Below, one piece after another: positions 48,177-61,100 of a DNA stretch of 64,000 nt. The notes beneath the pieces are model-generated. The model did not search any database and was not told where the DNA came from. It worked only from the letters and a program-made list of their open reading frames with translations. Within the stretch, counting starts at the first letter, position 1; each line of letters opens with the position of its first letter. The position numbers were made by a program, and so were the translations under genes. This DNA is from Gavia stellata (lineage: Eukaryota > Chordata > Aves > Gaviiformes > Gaviidae): positions 15,637,930-15,701,929 of the forward strand of contig NC_082595.1 in the NCBI RefSeq assembly GCF_030936135.1, in the 5' to 3' direction.

Positions 48177-49816
48177 CAATTTAGACACCCCAAGCAACTG
48201 AGGAGATGGGGTGGTGGTGGCAGGGGATTGCAACGCCCTGAAAGTGTCTGGGAGACTATAAAGCGCCCCTTTACTCTTTCAGATTTCATCACAAAGCAGG
48301 CAAGTGAGCAACCCATGGGGCAACAAGAACGAAAAGGAGGATTTGACCGTCACACCAAAACCAGTCTTTTCTGCAAATAGGTTGTTCAGCAGGGTTTCAG
48401 CCAGCAATCATTTGCGCTTGGTTTCTTTGAACTGAGAGCTGTAAGAAAGGAAAACAGTGCTGAATTACAAGGTTAACCTGACGTGAGTTTAGAGGTTAGC
48501 GTACGCAAGCTCCTTCACATAGACTGCGTAGACCGAAGCCTGTGGGTCTTCATTCATGTTGAAGTTTCTCCTGCATATGGGTGGCAGAGCAGGCCTGAAG
48601 AGGGAGCAGGCATGTTCTTCAGTGTAAAGAAAAGACATTGAGAAAAGCCTAACATCTTATACGGGCTTTTATTGGCAGCTTTGCATACTGTATATGTGCA
48701 GGCTCTGAAGAAGATAATGCAAGAGGCCATGTTATCTGTATAGCACCGCTCCTTTCTCTTTGCCTGCCAAATCCTAGGACAACATCCCCCACCCCCCAAA
48801 CCGAAACGCCACCGTAAACACAGTGTAACTAAATTCTAGCTTCTCTAAAGGCAAGCATGAAGCAATGAACTACAGTGACCAGCACTATTGCTTTCTGACT
48901 TTTTTTTTCAAATGTATTTTAAAGGAGGTGGATGACAGCAAATGGTGCGTGTTCAAAAAGTAGTGACTTCTCAATGCTTTTCCAACCTGGGGAATAAAAT
49001 GAGTGGGGAGCAAAGTCTGCATTGCAGGTCATGGTAAGGATTTCAGATGCAGTGATGGCTAATGTGGAGCAGAGGTCCGCCTAAAGACAGAGCTGAAAGA
49101 GGAAGGGTGTCTGCAGCCTGACCTGTTAAAAGCTTTAAGAACAAATCATCCCAACATGAAGTCATTACAGAGTGGAGGGAGTTGATGTGATGAATACAGT
49201 GCAAGCATAAAATGATTTCACATTCTATTGCATTTTGAGTAGGTTACAGCCATGGAATGAGCCTACCGAGTCATTTGTACATTGAACTGTGTGCTCCTGT
49301 TGGTCGGGTTTCTTAGTTTCTATTTGTACCTTACTTAACAGATTGGGTGCTCTGGCTTTTGTACCAAAATAACTCCAGCTCCAAAATCTTTGAAGTCTGA
49401 TAATATGTCTAGAACTTTTACCAAAACGGGGTTCAGTTCCTGCCTGAGACCTCTGGGTACTGCTTTGAGAAAATACCTTTGATAAAAATATAATATAAAC
49501 TGTGTGTAATGTGAACCTTTATCCCTCTTAAAAGGGAATTTCATGATCGTTCCACTTGGGTTCTACTTCTGTTAGCTGGTGGATTAAACAAATGAAATGG
49601 TCAAACACTCAGTAAGGTATGAGGAAAGCAGAGCAAGCATCTGTTCTTATACTGTTATTTGTGTAGGAAGTAAGTTTTGAATTACGAAGTTGTAAGAAGG
49701 AAATATTTGGTGGGCAAATCTATTTCAGTACACTCTGTTTTTGAAAGTATTTAGTTTGCTCACATACCAGGAGTTGTTGTAGGACATACAGTGAAGCTGT
49801 GGAATGAGAAATTAGT
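48177..49816. other. Intron 1 segment before the CR1 insertion
   Basis: No repeat or exon recognised. Confidence 0.5.
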
Positions 49817-49835
49817 GAACTGAAGGAAAATATAC

Positions 49836-52557
49836 CAATGCATGCAGCATGGGCAACAAACCGAAGGAGCTGGAAGCCATTGTCCAGCAGGAAAACTAAG
49901 ATAATAGTGGTCATCACGGAAACGTGGTGGGATGACTCGCACAACGGGAGTGCTGCACCGGAAGGCTACGAACTCTTCAGAAGGGATAGGCAAGGAAGGC
50001 GAGGCAGTGGGGTAGCCCTGTATGTCAAGGAGTGTTTTGATTGTTAAGGATGGTGACGATAGGGTTGAGTGTCTGTGGGTAAGAATCAGGGGGAAGGCCA
50101 ACAAGGGAGATATCATGGGGGGAGTGTGTTATAGACCACCAAACTAGGATGAAGAGGCAGATAAAATATTCTAAAAGCAGCTGGGAGAAGCCTCACAATC
50201 ACTAGCCCTTGTTCTTGTGGGGGACTTCAACTTACCAGATGTCTGCTGGAAATACAATACAGCAGAGAGGAAACAGTCTAGGAGGTTCCTGGAGTGTGTG
50301 GAAGATAACTTTCTGGTGGGTGAGCCAACGAGGGAAGGTGCCCTGCTGGACCTGTTGTTTGTGAACGGAGAAGGGCTTGTGGGTGATGCGATGGTGGGAG
50401 CCTGTCTTGGGCACAATGATCATGAAACCACAGAGTTTTCGATTCTCAGAGAAGTAAGGAAAGGGGTCAGCAGAACTACTAACTTAGACTTCCAGAGGGC
50501 AGACTTTGGCCTGTTTAGGAGCCTGGTTGAGTCCATTGGGAGGCAGTCCTGAAGTGCAAAGGAGTCCAGGAAGGCTGGACGCTCTTCCAAAAGGAAATCT
50601 TAAAGGCACAGGAGCAGGCCATCCCCATGTGCCGGAAGACTAGCCGGCTGGGAAGGAGACCGGCCTGGCTGAACAGAGAGCTTTGGCTGGAACTCAGGTT
50701 AAAAAAGAGGGTTTATGACCTTTGGAAGAAGGGGCAGGCCACTCAGGAAGACTACAAGGATGTTGTGAGGTTTTGCAGGGAGAAAATTAGAAGAGCCAAA
50801 GCCCAACTAGACCCTAACCTGGCAACGGCCATAAAAGACAACAAAAAATGTTTCTATAAATACATTAGCAAAAAAAGGAGGGCTAAGGAGAATCTTCATC
50901 CCTTACTGGATGCAAGGGGAAACGTAGTGACAAAGGATGAGGAAAAGGGTGAGGTACTTAATGCTTTCTTTGCCTCAGTCTTTAATAGTAAGACCAGTTG
51001 TTCTCTGGGTACCCAGCCCCCTGAGCTGGAAGATAGGGACAGGGAGGAGAATGAAGCCCCCACAATCCAAGGGGAAATGGTTAGCGACCTGCTACACCAC
51101 TTAGACACCCACAAGTCTATGGGACTGGATGGGATCCCCCCAAGGGTACTGAGGGAGCTGGCAGAAGTGCTCACCAAGCCACTTTCTGTCATCTAGCAGC
51201 AGTTATGGCTAAACCAGGGAGGTCCCAGTTGACTGGAGGTTAGCAAATGTGACACCCCTCTTCAAGAAGGGCCGGAAGGAGGATCTGGGGAACTAGAGGC
51301 CTGTCAGCCTGACCTTGGTGCCAGGGAAGATTATGGAGCAGGTCATCCTGAGTGCCATCACATGGCATGTACAGGACAACCAGGCAATCAGTCCCAGTCA
51401 GCATGGGTTTATGAAGGGCAGGTCCTGCCTGAATAACCTGATCTCCTTCTATGATGAGGTGACCCACTTAGTGGACAAGGGAAAGGCTGTGGATGTAGTC
51501 TACCTAGACTTTAGTGAAGCCTTTGACACCATTTCCCACAGCATTCTCCTGGAGAAACTGACTAATTATAGCTTGGACGGGTGCCGCCTTCTCAGGGTAA
51601 CAAACTGGCTGGATGGTCGGGCCCAAAGGTTTGTGGTGAATGGAGTTAAATCCAGTTGGTGGCTGGTCACAGTGGTGTTCCCCAGGACTTGGTACTGGGG
51701 CTGGTGTTGTTTAATAACTTGATCGATCATCTGGGCAAGGGGATCGAGTGCACCCTCAGTAATTTTGAAGATTACACCAAGTTGGATGGGTGTGTTAATC
51801 TGCTTGAGGGTACGAAGGCTCTGCAGAGGGATTTGGACAGGCTGGATCGATGGGCTGAGACCAACTGTATGAGATTCAACAAGGTCCTACACTTGGGTCG
51901 CAACAACCCCATGCAACGCTACAGGCTTGGGGACAAGTGGCTGGAAAGCTGTCCTGCAGAAAAGGACCTGGGGCTGTTGGTTGACAGCTGGCTGAAGATG
52001 AGCCAGCAGTGTGCCCAGGTGGCCAAGAAGGCCAACGGCATCCTGGCCTGTGTCAGAAACACTGTGGCCATCAGGAGTAGGGAGGTGATCGTGCCCCTGT
52101 ACTCAGCACTGGTGAGGCCACACCTCGAATACTGTGTTCAGTTCTGGGCCCCTCACTACAAGAAGGACATGGAGCGTGTCCAGAGAAGGAACAGAGAAGG
52201 GCGACGAAGCTGGTGAGGGGTCTAGAGCACAAGTCTGATGAGGAGCGGCTGAGGGAACTGGGGTTGTTCAGTCTGGAGAAGAGGAGGTTCAGGGGAGACC
52301 TCATCGCTCTCTGCAATTACCTGTAAAGAGGTTGTAGAGAGGTGGGTGCTGGTCTCTTCTCCCAGGTGACAAGTGATAGGGCAAGAGGGAATGGCCTCAA
52401 GTTGTGCCAGGAGAGCTTTAGATTGGATATTAGGAAAAACTTCTTCACCGAAAGGGTTGTCAAGCATTGGAACAGGCTGCCCAGGGAGGTGATTGAGTCA
52501 CCATCCCTGGACGTATTTAAAAGATGTGTGGATGAAGCTCTTAGGGATATGGTTTAG
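49836..52557 (+). pseudogene. CR1 ORF2 (endonuclease-reverse transcriptase) remnant
   Basis: Decayed polyprotein spread over all three frames. The endonuclease part has ITETWWDDSHN and GYELFRRDRQGRRGSGVALYV (49900-50040), the GDFNLPDVCW block (about 50220), and LGHNDHETTEF (about 50409; the usual SDH is changed to NDH). The linker 50627-51196 is open and well preserved, with PAWLNRELW, ANVT-type text following. A TAG at 51294-51296 replaces the Tyr of the GNYRPVSL motif. Reverse transcriptase shows QHGFMKGRSC and YLDFSEAFDTISHS, retaining the first catalytic Asp (51507-51509). The second catalytic motif, normally FADD, reads FEDY (51764-51775), so its second Asp is lost. Later blocks are [28 protein letters not shown], and [14 protein letters not shown]. 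Enzymatically dead and not a host gene. Confidence 0.92.
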
Positions 52558-52620
52558 TGGTGGACTTGGCAGTGTTAGGTTAAGGGTTGGATTTGATGAT
52601 CTTAAAGGTCTTTTCCAACC

Positions 52621-52642
52621 TAAATGATTCTGTGATTCTGTG
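52621..52642 (+). repeat. CR1 3'-terminal octamer repeat
   Basis: ATGATTCTGTG followed directly by ATTCTGTG, the short 3'-end direct repeat used by CR1 in place of a poly(A) tail. It marks the 3' border of the insertion. Confidence 0.9.
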
Positions 52643-55060
52643 AAAATAAAGAGAAGGCCTCAACCTAGAGATATACTAGCTATCGAGAGTCAAAACATCT
52701 CCCCCTCCACCTCAGAGAAAGTAAATGCTTTCTTGCTTGTGGTTTGTTGTAGCTGACTATGAATTGTATACAGGAAGTTCAGAGAAGGATTTTGGCTGGG
52801 TGAGCTCCTGGGAAATGCAGTCGTCAAAAGAAATCTTAATAGAAGATTTAATAAGAAGATGAGACGGTGATTAGAAGAACTATCCTCTTCTAGCTGGTTT
52901 TCTTAAAGAATCAAGGCTTACACTGTTATAGTGTGTCTCTCTCCATTCCTGACAGAGCTGTAAAGATCTCAAGGATATTAAATTCCTGGGAGAGGTGTTC
53001 AGAAACAATGTTGTAATCGCTTCAGGGAAAGGCTGCAGCACAAGCGCATTCCCCTGTAGAGACCAGAGACTTCCTATGGCTGAAGAAGCCATAGGTGCCC
53101 CCTCAGGGGCAGCAACTCCAGCCAGCTCCATGCTTGCAGCTCCCTGTGCCACAGGTACTGGGGTCCAACAGGAGTCCGCAGAGCCTGGAGAAACGTGGTT
53201 TTGCTAGTGCCCTTGTTCGCACAACAGCTCGTTGCTTTTGTAGCATGGTTCACTAGTTAACCCTTGTGGTGTTTTAAAACTCACCGTGAGATACTTGCCT
53301 TGCTATTTGGTAGAAACAGATACAGAGAAAATGTTTTTCCTTACTCTGGGTGTTTGAGTGTTTCACTGTGCTTAGACCTTACTGGTTTTGGATGAAGAAA
53401 CTGCTGCGCAACTATGGTTAATACTAACACTTAATACTGTGAGATGTTTTAGACTGGCCACGTTAAAACCACCAGTGTATGCTTGATTCAGGCCCCGAGA
53501 AGTGCAGCTGGACTTCTTTCTGCTGGACAGGAATTGCTGTCTTCAACTGGAGAAACAACTGCACTTCTGAAGAGCTGTAACTCTGGATCCGGCTGTAAAA
53601 AGGTCTGTTTTGGTTGGAGAGGTCCAACTGTGTGTGTGTTTGGTGTTGGTTGTCAGGTTCATGATTAATTTTAGGCATTGTTATATCGGTAGTAACAATG
53701 AAGGCATTGTCACTGCTAACATTTTCACTTTCCTGTGTTGCTGCCGTGCTCGTTTAATTATTTTTGCAAAAGTGGTAGGTTATGGGAACCTTTTCATGTG
53801 CGAATCGTGGGGAAGACGGGAATCTCTTTTTAAAAGTTGCGCAAGTTTGTCATTCCCATAAGCAATGGTAATGATGAAAACTTTTAAAATCAGTTCATTG
53901 GCACTGGCAGTCAGTATCTACTGGAGATCTATTATACTTCTCAGGATCGCTTCCTCCAGTCAAGGCGGTACTACTGTTTGGTTTTTGTTTGTATTGTGTG
54001 TTTGCTGGAAGGAGAGTGCTATTGTGTGTTTTTCGAGGGCGATTCCAAACATAAAATAGATTCTCTTGAGAATGCTTTGTCTACACTCATCACAATTAGT
54101 AATTGTTTTGTGTTGTGTAAGACTTTGCATGCTGCGCTTCTTATTTGGCAGCATGTGTGTGAACCTCAAAGTGGATTCCCACCTCCAACCTTTTATCATT
54201 GATGTTTTAAAGGTGAATCCTAGAACAAAGCATAAAACTTCTCTGAACTCATGTATTGCTAGATGATGAACTTTTGCCAGATTAAGGCCAATTTTTTCAG
54301 CCATTTTGGAAACAAAGTTTGCTGTATTTTAATGGATGTCTTCTCCAAGTAGGACCTGGATGAGGTAGCTCTCAAAAATGAAAAAAAACCCAATTACTTT
54401 CTGCATGGAAACAGATTAAAATAGTATAGTTGTCTGCGAGGTGGGTGTCATCTTTTTGCACCAAGTCTGCTTGCAGTGGTCATTCAAAAATGCCAATGAA
54501 ACAGGAATCCATAACCCTTATATATCCTATTAGCAGAGTGCCTGGAGGTAGAGATGGGCAAGATGCGTGGAAAAAATGAGGCTTCTGCCAAACGTTTTCT
54601 TTGTAGGTCACTTATTGTAGTTGAAATTACAGGGGAGCGTAAGAACAAGCGGTCTATTAGCAAAGCCATGAAAACAAACTATTTGCCACTTCTAACAAAT
54701 GTTGGACAAAAATATGCTCCAAATTTTAAAAATAAGCAAGGACTTGGCGAAAAATAAGACCCGGGTTTATCTTCATTTCATCAGGTACATGGCGTCCTGG
54801 AATGCAGCCCACTGGCAAAAACATGGGGAGTGTTGTCCTTTGCAGCACTGGGAATGTTCTCTGCTGAATTTGGCGCCAATGACCGAGCTTTGCTTGTTAG
54901 CTGAAGTTCACACAGACTCCTTGCCAGGCCTGCCCAGAATGCTGTCTCCTCTGACTTCCTGTGGTCTTGCATAATATTTCCTTGCTTCTTGTATAACTGC
55001 GGCTTGGTCTGGTCACTGCCTAGCTTACACGGTTGACTTTTTTTAAAAGGCCAGTCCTGC
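52643..55060. other. Intron 1 segment after the CR1 insertion
   Basis: No exon or repeat family recognised. Open frames at 53960-54304 (minus) and 53978-54202 (plus) overlap on opposite strands and have no domain. Confidence 0.5.
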
Positions 55061-55250
55061 AAACGTGCGGCTGAGCCATGTCAGTGGCAGGAGGTGTCCC
55101 GGCGGTGACGCCGATGGAAGCGCCCTTCCACGGGGAAACCACTGGCAGCTGAGGCATATGGTGATGCCGACGTGTCTGAAGGCAATAAAGTTGACTGCTG
55201 CAGCCTTGTGACGAGATAAGCGCGAGGCATGACTTCGAATTGACTGTGCC
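55061..55250. promoter_or_regulatory. CpG-dense intronic patch with two HIF cores (candidate)
   Basis: About fourteen CpGs in 190 bp, against near absence in the flanking kilobases. It includes ACGTG at 55063-55067 (AAACGTGCGG) and at 55170-55174 (CCGACGTGTC). Possible unmethylated intronic enhancer or alternative promoter of EPAS1. No coding or splice structure is visible. Confidence 0.35.
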
Positions 55251-57221
55251 TTTGAAATACGCACCACTGTTGCTCTTAATTTCTGTAGCAAATATAGGCA
55301 TTAATTAAGAGGGGGGGAGGCAGCACTGCGAGCAGTGTATCGATGAATGAGCACGTTTTCAGAGCACTGTGAAATTCTCATTATTGCTAGTAGTCACTCA
55401 GTTAAAAGTCCTCACGTTTGCCTTGAAAATGTGTTCCAGGTATCCCAAGTATTAATTTTAAGACAAGGATAGCAAGTCAAGGTATTGAAGAAAATAGTCT
55501 TTTCATTCTGCTGGCTTTTTAATGCTTCAACACAAGTTGTTTCTGCAATTGTATGCTGTTAAAATATGCATTAATTTAGCATTACTGTTGAAGCAAATGT
55601 ATTTATTAACGTTTACCATTTATTAGCCTGGATTATTTGTATATATGTTTTGGAAGTGAATTTCATAGCCGTTTGTGACATGTAACTCTGCATTTATACT
55701 GGTATCTTTTAAATATTTGTGTTTGCAGGTGTATTTATATATATAACACTGCGTGTAATTACAAAGCTTTGTCAGTAACTCATTTTCAGACTGACACTCA
55801 CCTAACATGACACTTTCTAGGACCCCCTTTCCAAATGCAGTTTTCAAACTGTTATTCGTGTTCTGTGGCAACCCTGTTCCTGGCACGGTTTTGAAAAGCT
55901 GAAGAGCGAAGATTACAAAATAGTCACTTCAGTGTGTTTATAAACTTACTCAGTAGACTTTACCGATTTGTGTGTTACAGTTCTCAAATCTTGTATGATC
56001 TTCCAGTTAAATGCTATTTGCTGTGAAGAAACGGAAGAATCATTTTAAGGGAAAGCATTAGAACTGACGTGGTCATCACAGTCAAGCAAGATTTTGTTTA
56101 GATCGTCTCATGCGTCATCTCTTCCATGAATCCAGGTCATCCACTTGTCATAGTAACTGACATCAAAAAGTTCATGCTGCCTACACATGACTTCTTGCAA
56201 CACTGTCTATTAACCTGATTAATTTAATGGAAAATACACTTTTACTGGTTAATGTGTGTTATGAGGCAGCTTTTCTGGTCATTTAAAAGTGGTTTATTAC
56301 CTTGTATTCTTAGGATCACCATTTTAATCACTACAGTCTAGCTAATATAATGCTTGGAGAATTGTCAAAGTAATGCAGTGGTGATACTACTGACATCTAG
56401 CAGACCGTTGTTTAGTATTATGAATACCAACACTTCTGGGGGGTGTGTATTAAATACACTGCATTTTTGGCAGATGGATGCAAAGCCAGAGTTCCTAGTA
56501 TGGCTTGACCATATAGCTCTAGCAGCATGGATGCCGAATAAACCAGGTTCACCTCAACATATTTTTGCCGATGATGGAGAAGCCACTTTATGTGCTAGCA
56601 CCAAGCTTGCTTCTCACTGATGGATTTGGAGCCCTGGATAAGCCATACAAATATGAATTGCATGGTAAAAGTAGACTGATGCTGGGTCGGCCTTAAGATT
56701 AAGGAAGAAGCATAAGAATTACAAAAGGTGTGTTGGGTTGAGCATCACTTAGCCAGCTAGACAACATAGTTCACTGTCAATAAAGAGGGATTTCCCCTCT
56801 AAATTGAAGTGTTTGGAGAGAATTTTTAGGACCTGACAGTCTGTTTCTTTTAAAAAATACTTGCCCCTCCTGTAAATCATCTGAACAGTTTTAAAATATT
56901 ACAGAAAAAATGTTTTGGCTTATAAAGTCACAAAGTTGGAATTTATTCAGCGTGTAGAATAAGGAGGTTTAAAAACTCTTGGTCAACATAGGTGGGCTCA
57001 ACCACAGTAAAGAATTGCAAGCCTCAACTTCCAAGTAAGCGAGCTGTAGTACATGTATCGGCAATGTTAGAGAGTCACACATGCTCTCTGAATCCAAATG
57101 TAGCCAAGTGTCAGAGAGGTCCACAGTCTGATGGTCATATTCTCCCTGCTTTTCTTTTTTCTTTTTCTTTGATAATTTAGAAATGTGCAAATGGCCACTA
57201 CAGAAGATGTAAGGGTTTAAA
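55251..57221. other. Intron 1 segment, nothing recognised
   Basis: AT-rich, without repeat family or exon recognised. Confidence 0.5.
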
Positions 57222-57294
57222 CCTCAGCTGCACAGGCATACCTGCTGCGTTCAGTGGGAGTTTTGTCTGAATAAACAGCTCAGGATTGTGCACT
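57222..57294. repeat. Relic of an old amniote interspersed repeat
   Basis: GCGTTCAGTGGGAGTTTTGT, then CTGAATAAACAGCTCAGGATTG matches a motif that I recall as very common in turtle and crocodilian repeats (TTCAATGGGAGTTTTGCCTGAGTAAGGACTGCAGGATTGGGCC). I cannot name the family with certainty. Confidence 0.45.
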
Positions 57295-57970
57295 TGTATA
57301 CAGGTCTAAATATGGATCTCGGTCAAGTAAACAAGTGTGTAGCTGTACGCAGTAATCTACTTTCGAAGCTGGGGAACACCCTGTGTTACTTGTGTGGCTG
57401 AGTACATGGCCACGTCTGGAGCTTCATGTGAGCTCGTGTTAAGGACGCTGATCGCCAATCCACATGCGTCTCACCACAGGAGGGGAGCGATAGATATCTC
57501 TGGGGGTTATAGCAGCCTCCGTCACTCGGCTTTTGGTGCGGTGAGATACCACTCTCCTTTGAAGGACGTGTTAGGGCAGATAGGCACTTTCAAAATGCCT
57601 GTGCTCACGGATAAAGGCAGAAGGGAGCAGTTTGCCTAATGCTGAGTGTTTTCAGCCCTACATGCCTGCCCCTTCCTGAAGCTGAAGATCTTGCTCAGTG
57701 TTTCTCAGGCTGAACTTTTACAGGAGCAAGAATAAACTCCTTATCTAAGGAAGAGACTGTGGAAAGACTAACTGGAAACACCAGAAACAGGGTTATGCTT
57801 ACAGTGCCAAAGAGCATTAGAGCGTTTTTCTTGAACTGCATTCTGCAGCTGGCAAAGCGGGTGACATCTGTAAACCTCTTCATAGGTGTTGTGCAGAGGG
57901 GAATGGGACATACTCCTGACTTTATTTAGATACACCTCATATGGGTGTCACAGTTGAGAAAGAGTTGCTG
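57295..57970. other. Intron 1 segment with a CpG-enriched patch
   Basis: A modest CpG cluster at about 57407-57570 includes GGACGTG near 57565 and CACGT near 57408. No exon recognised. Confidence 0.4.
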
Positions 57971-58018
57971 ATATTTATTTTATTTTATTTTATTTTCTTC
58001 TTATCATTTTATTTTTTT
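57971..58018 (+). repeat. (ATTTT)n microsatellite
   Basis: Four consecutive ATTTT-type units (57971-57997), an interruption, then a further ATTTTATTTTTTT. Low complexity. Confidence 0.85.
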
Positions 58019-58171
58019 AATGAACTTGCCCAGAGGCTGTAGTCTGTCAGCAGGGAAAGCCAAACTTGTGACGTCACCGCAAAATGCACCACATCTCATG
58101 CAATATTGTGACTTGTATGCTGTAATTAGGGAGCTGTGCACATGAGGGAATGCTGTAGGTGTGTAATAACA

Positions 58172-58193
58172 ATTTTATTGTATACAATAAAAT
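58172..58193. repeat. 22-bp perfect palindrome
   Basis: ATTTTATTGTA followed immediately by its exact reverse complement. Each half holds AATAAA (one per strand) and a SOX-like ATTGT/ACAAT core in divergent orientation. Confidence 0.95.
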
Positions 58194-61100
58194 CCAGTCT
58201 TGCTAAGTACCGAGGACCTCAGGAGTTTTGGAACAGCTTCTCCTACTGTCTAAAGTAGTAACACAGTATAGTTAGCCTCTTAGAGGACAGGTCTTAATAA
58301 CAACAATTACTACATTTGTATGTTTAAGTATGCTTAAAAAGCTTAAATGGATGCGGTTTGAAAAAGTGAAATGAAAGAACTGTAAAATTAACATTAAAAC
58401 CCAGCATATGCTATGGTGAGGAAGTGTAGTCTTAGCCATACTACAAAAAATAGAGATCTGAAAAGCTCTCTGGTTGTCAGATCTGCCAGATCAAGCAGAA
58501 CTGAATAGTAAACATTACTGTCACTTACGGTGCATTGGTTTTCGTTTGCATTTTTAAAAGCATTAGGGGATGATGCGGGAGAGGGGCAGATTAAAATTAT
58601 GAAAATGCACCTTTTTGAAATGACAACAAAAAAGTCCCAGAAAGAGCAATGGCATTTTACACAGTTTTCACACTACAGTTTCTCTAAACAGCAAAAAAAA
58701 GGAGTTTCTGTTTCCTTTAATAAGTAAGGACGGGAACATTTTTGAACCAAAGGCAAAGAAAAGCTTAATGCCATGTGAGTTTTAACAGAGGACGAGAGGT
58801 ACGCTTTTCTTTTTCTGTTGCTAGTGCTCCTGCAGGCTTGGTGAGGTTCTCTTTTGGGTGGAGGTAGCGTATGCAACACCAGTGCTGCCTGTGGGCTGGG
58901 AAGGGACAAGGGGACTCTGCCCTTCCTGTGGAGCCCTGTTCACCAGCATGAATTTCTCCTAATGAGACTGCTGTAGGTTACCTGCTACATGGGAGGGCTG
59001 GCAGGACAGGACCATGAGCTGTGAAGAAAGCTGATGAACCATTTCAGCTCAGAGTGTCATGCAGGCCTACCACAGCATGTAGTTTCAAAGAGTTTTGCTG
59101 AGGCTTGGATATATGCTAGACATCAGTCGTCAAAAGCACTAGAGGTTTCACTGAACTGACCTTCTTGGGGACAGTACCCAGGTGAGGGTCTACAGACAGG
59201 CGTGTGGAGGCTGGGAGAACGTTTTGGGGAAGCATCGCTCTGCTTTCTGTGTCCTTCTCTAGGCATCTGCTGATCAAAATGGGCTGATGGGAAAACGCTG
59301 GGCTACATCAATCTCTCACCTGACCCACCAGGGCTGTTCCTTTGTATTCCTCTGTAGACACGGATACCCCAAGAGGGTAGAAAAGGTTGAAGAGGCAGGG
59401 GCACAAATTACCTTAAGAGCCAAACCAGCTTTACTTTCACTCTATCCAAGTCGTCAGCAAAACCCCTTCCTACTGATTTCAGTGGCCATACATGCTTTTT
59501 GAGCAGATATCCTCATCATTGTATATCTAACATTAATATGTGTATGAATCAACTTTCAGTCTGAGGACTAATAAGGGCTTTTTATGAAATAGGTATTTTT
59601 GTTGCTTCTGCTTTGCTTGTTTTGCAGGAAAACAAACATTTGCTACTAGCAACCATAATTATTCCAAGAGTTATTCCGCCTTTTCTCCAAATGGCATGTA
59701 TTTTTTTTCCACAGCAAAGCACATTTTACATACCCTTAGCACAACTCTAGCCTTGGCCTAACACTGGGGGATTACAGAGATAAGATACTAGCCATGGCTA
59801 GCATCAACTTGTCATAAACTGGAGCATCATTAGGGTGCAGAGTTATAGCTTTGGAAGGCAGAGAAAACAACATTTAGGGCTCTTTGAAATTCTTGTTTTA
59901 GGGATTGAATAAGAATCATGAACAAACAGATTTTTGTGAGGATTATGGGGACCCTGTTGTTAACTTTTGCAATAATTATTGAACTCCCTTCTTGCTTAAA
60001 AATTGCTGCTCTCATTTGTTACTGTTCAGGCAATGGAGTGAAATACTTGGTAACAAATTGCAGCATGGGGAAATAGTAACATAGTCTATTTCAAGCAACA
60101 TTTGAATACTGGAAACAGGTGAAATGAAAGGTGAAGGTTAATGATTTAATAACAAGGTCCCCAGGACTGTGCCTTATGTATGGAAGGCAGTAATTTGCAT
60201 TTGCTTCCTGTAGGGTGACTTTACTGAGGAACTGAGGGCATTTAGCATATGCCAATGCTGAGACTCTTCTGTGCATCTGTTGTTATTTGGCAAGTGTAAT
60301 GTCTGTGATGGAGACTTGTAGGGTCTTGCAGGAGAAGGAATGAGGCACTGACAGACAGAAGAGTGCTGGTGTAGGCAGGGAACAATGAGGACAGGAGATG
60401 GGGATGTGCACTCCTAAAAGCTGGGGGTGCACCAGGGCAGCTAATGTGGGGAAATAAGGATGTTTATGTGCTAGATAGAATTGCATATACAGCAAATAGC
60501 CTTAAATATATTTTGTGGTTACCACTACTGATGTACAAAGCAAAACCATAATTACAATGCTGTTTGGCACACGATGATGTTTCGAAAACCAGAACAAGTT
60601 CTGGATATTTGTAGGGCACAGTAATGTGTGAAAAGGATAGGTTTATGGGTACCAGCTGAAGCTAAATTCTCATTCACATCTTATTGTGAAGACTTTAACC
60701 TTCAAGTGTTTGACAATGGCTTTGGCAGCACCTGCGTCCCTGCAGCAAGTGTCATGGGGGGGTGGGTGGCTGGAGACAGGGCGGCTGGTAGAGCAAGAGA
60801 CTTGTGTCCTCAGGCCCTTCGACTCTTCCCTGATCCGGGTCGAGCTGTGCAGTACCATGCAACAGCACTGTTGATATCCCTTTGTTCTTCCCCAGTGCTG
60901 TACGAACAGCTTGGGGCAGAAAAATCTCCTTAAATTGAGTTCACTGATGATGACAATGTCTCATGAAACTCAATAGCTTCTCTTTGCCTTTTTGGTCATG
61001 CTGGTAGCTCTTTCTGGAACAATCTCCAGTATATTCGTTCTTTCATTTTTTTGAAGCGTTTCAAAAAGTTCAAGGAAAAGGGTTTTTTATTTTATTGGTT

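Larger units (their letters stand above)
49817..52642 (+). mobile_element. CR1 LINE, nearly full ORF2 length, inactive
   Basis: A 2.8-kb CR1 non-LTR retrotransposon in the sense orientation of EPAS1. It starts near the beginning of ORF2 (NACSMGNKPKELEAIV text at about 49836), runs through endonuclease, reverse transcriptase and C-terminal region, and ends with the CR1 3' signature (GATGATCTTAAAGGTCTTTTCCAACC then two ATTCTGTG-type units at 52621-52642). There is no poly(A) tail, as usual for CR1. It lacks ORF1 and the 5' UTR, consistent with ordinary 5' truncation on insertion. Several frameshifts and stops make it dead. It is of similar subfamily to the copy at 599-1590, judging from the near-identical C-terminal coding text. 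No obvious target-site duplication was seen. Confidence 0.95.
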
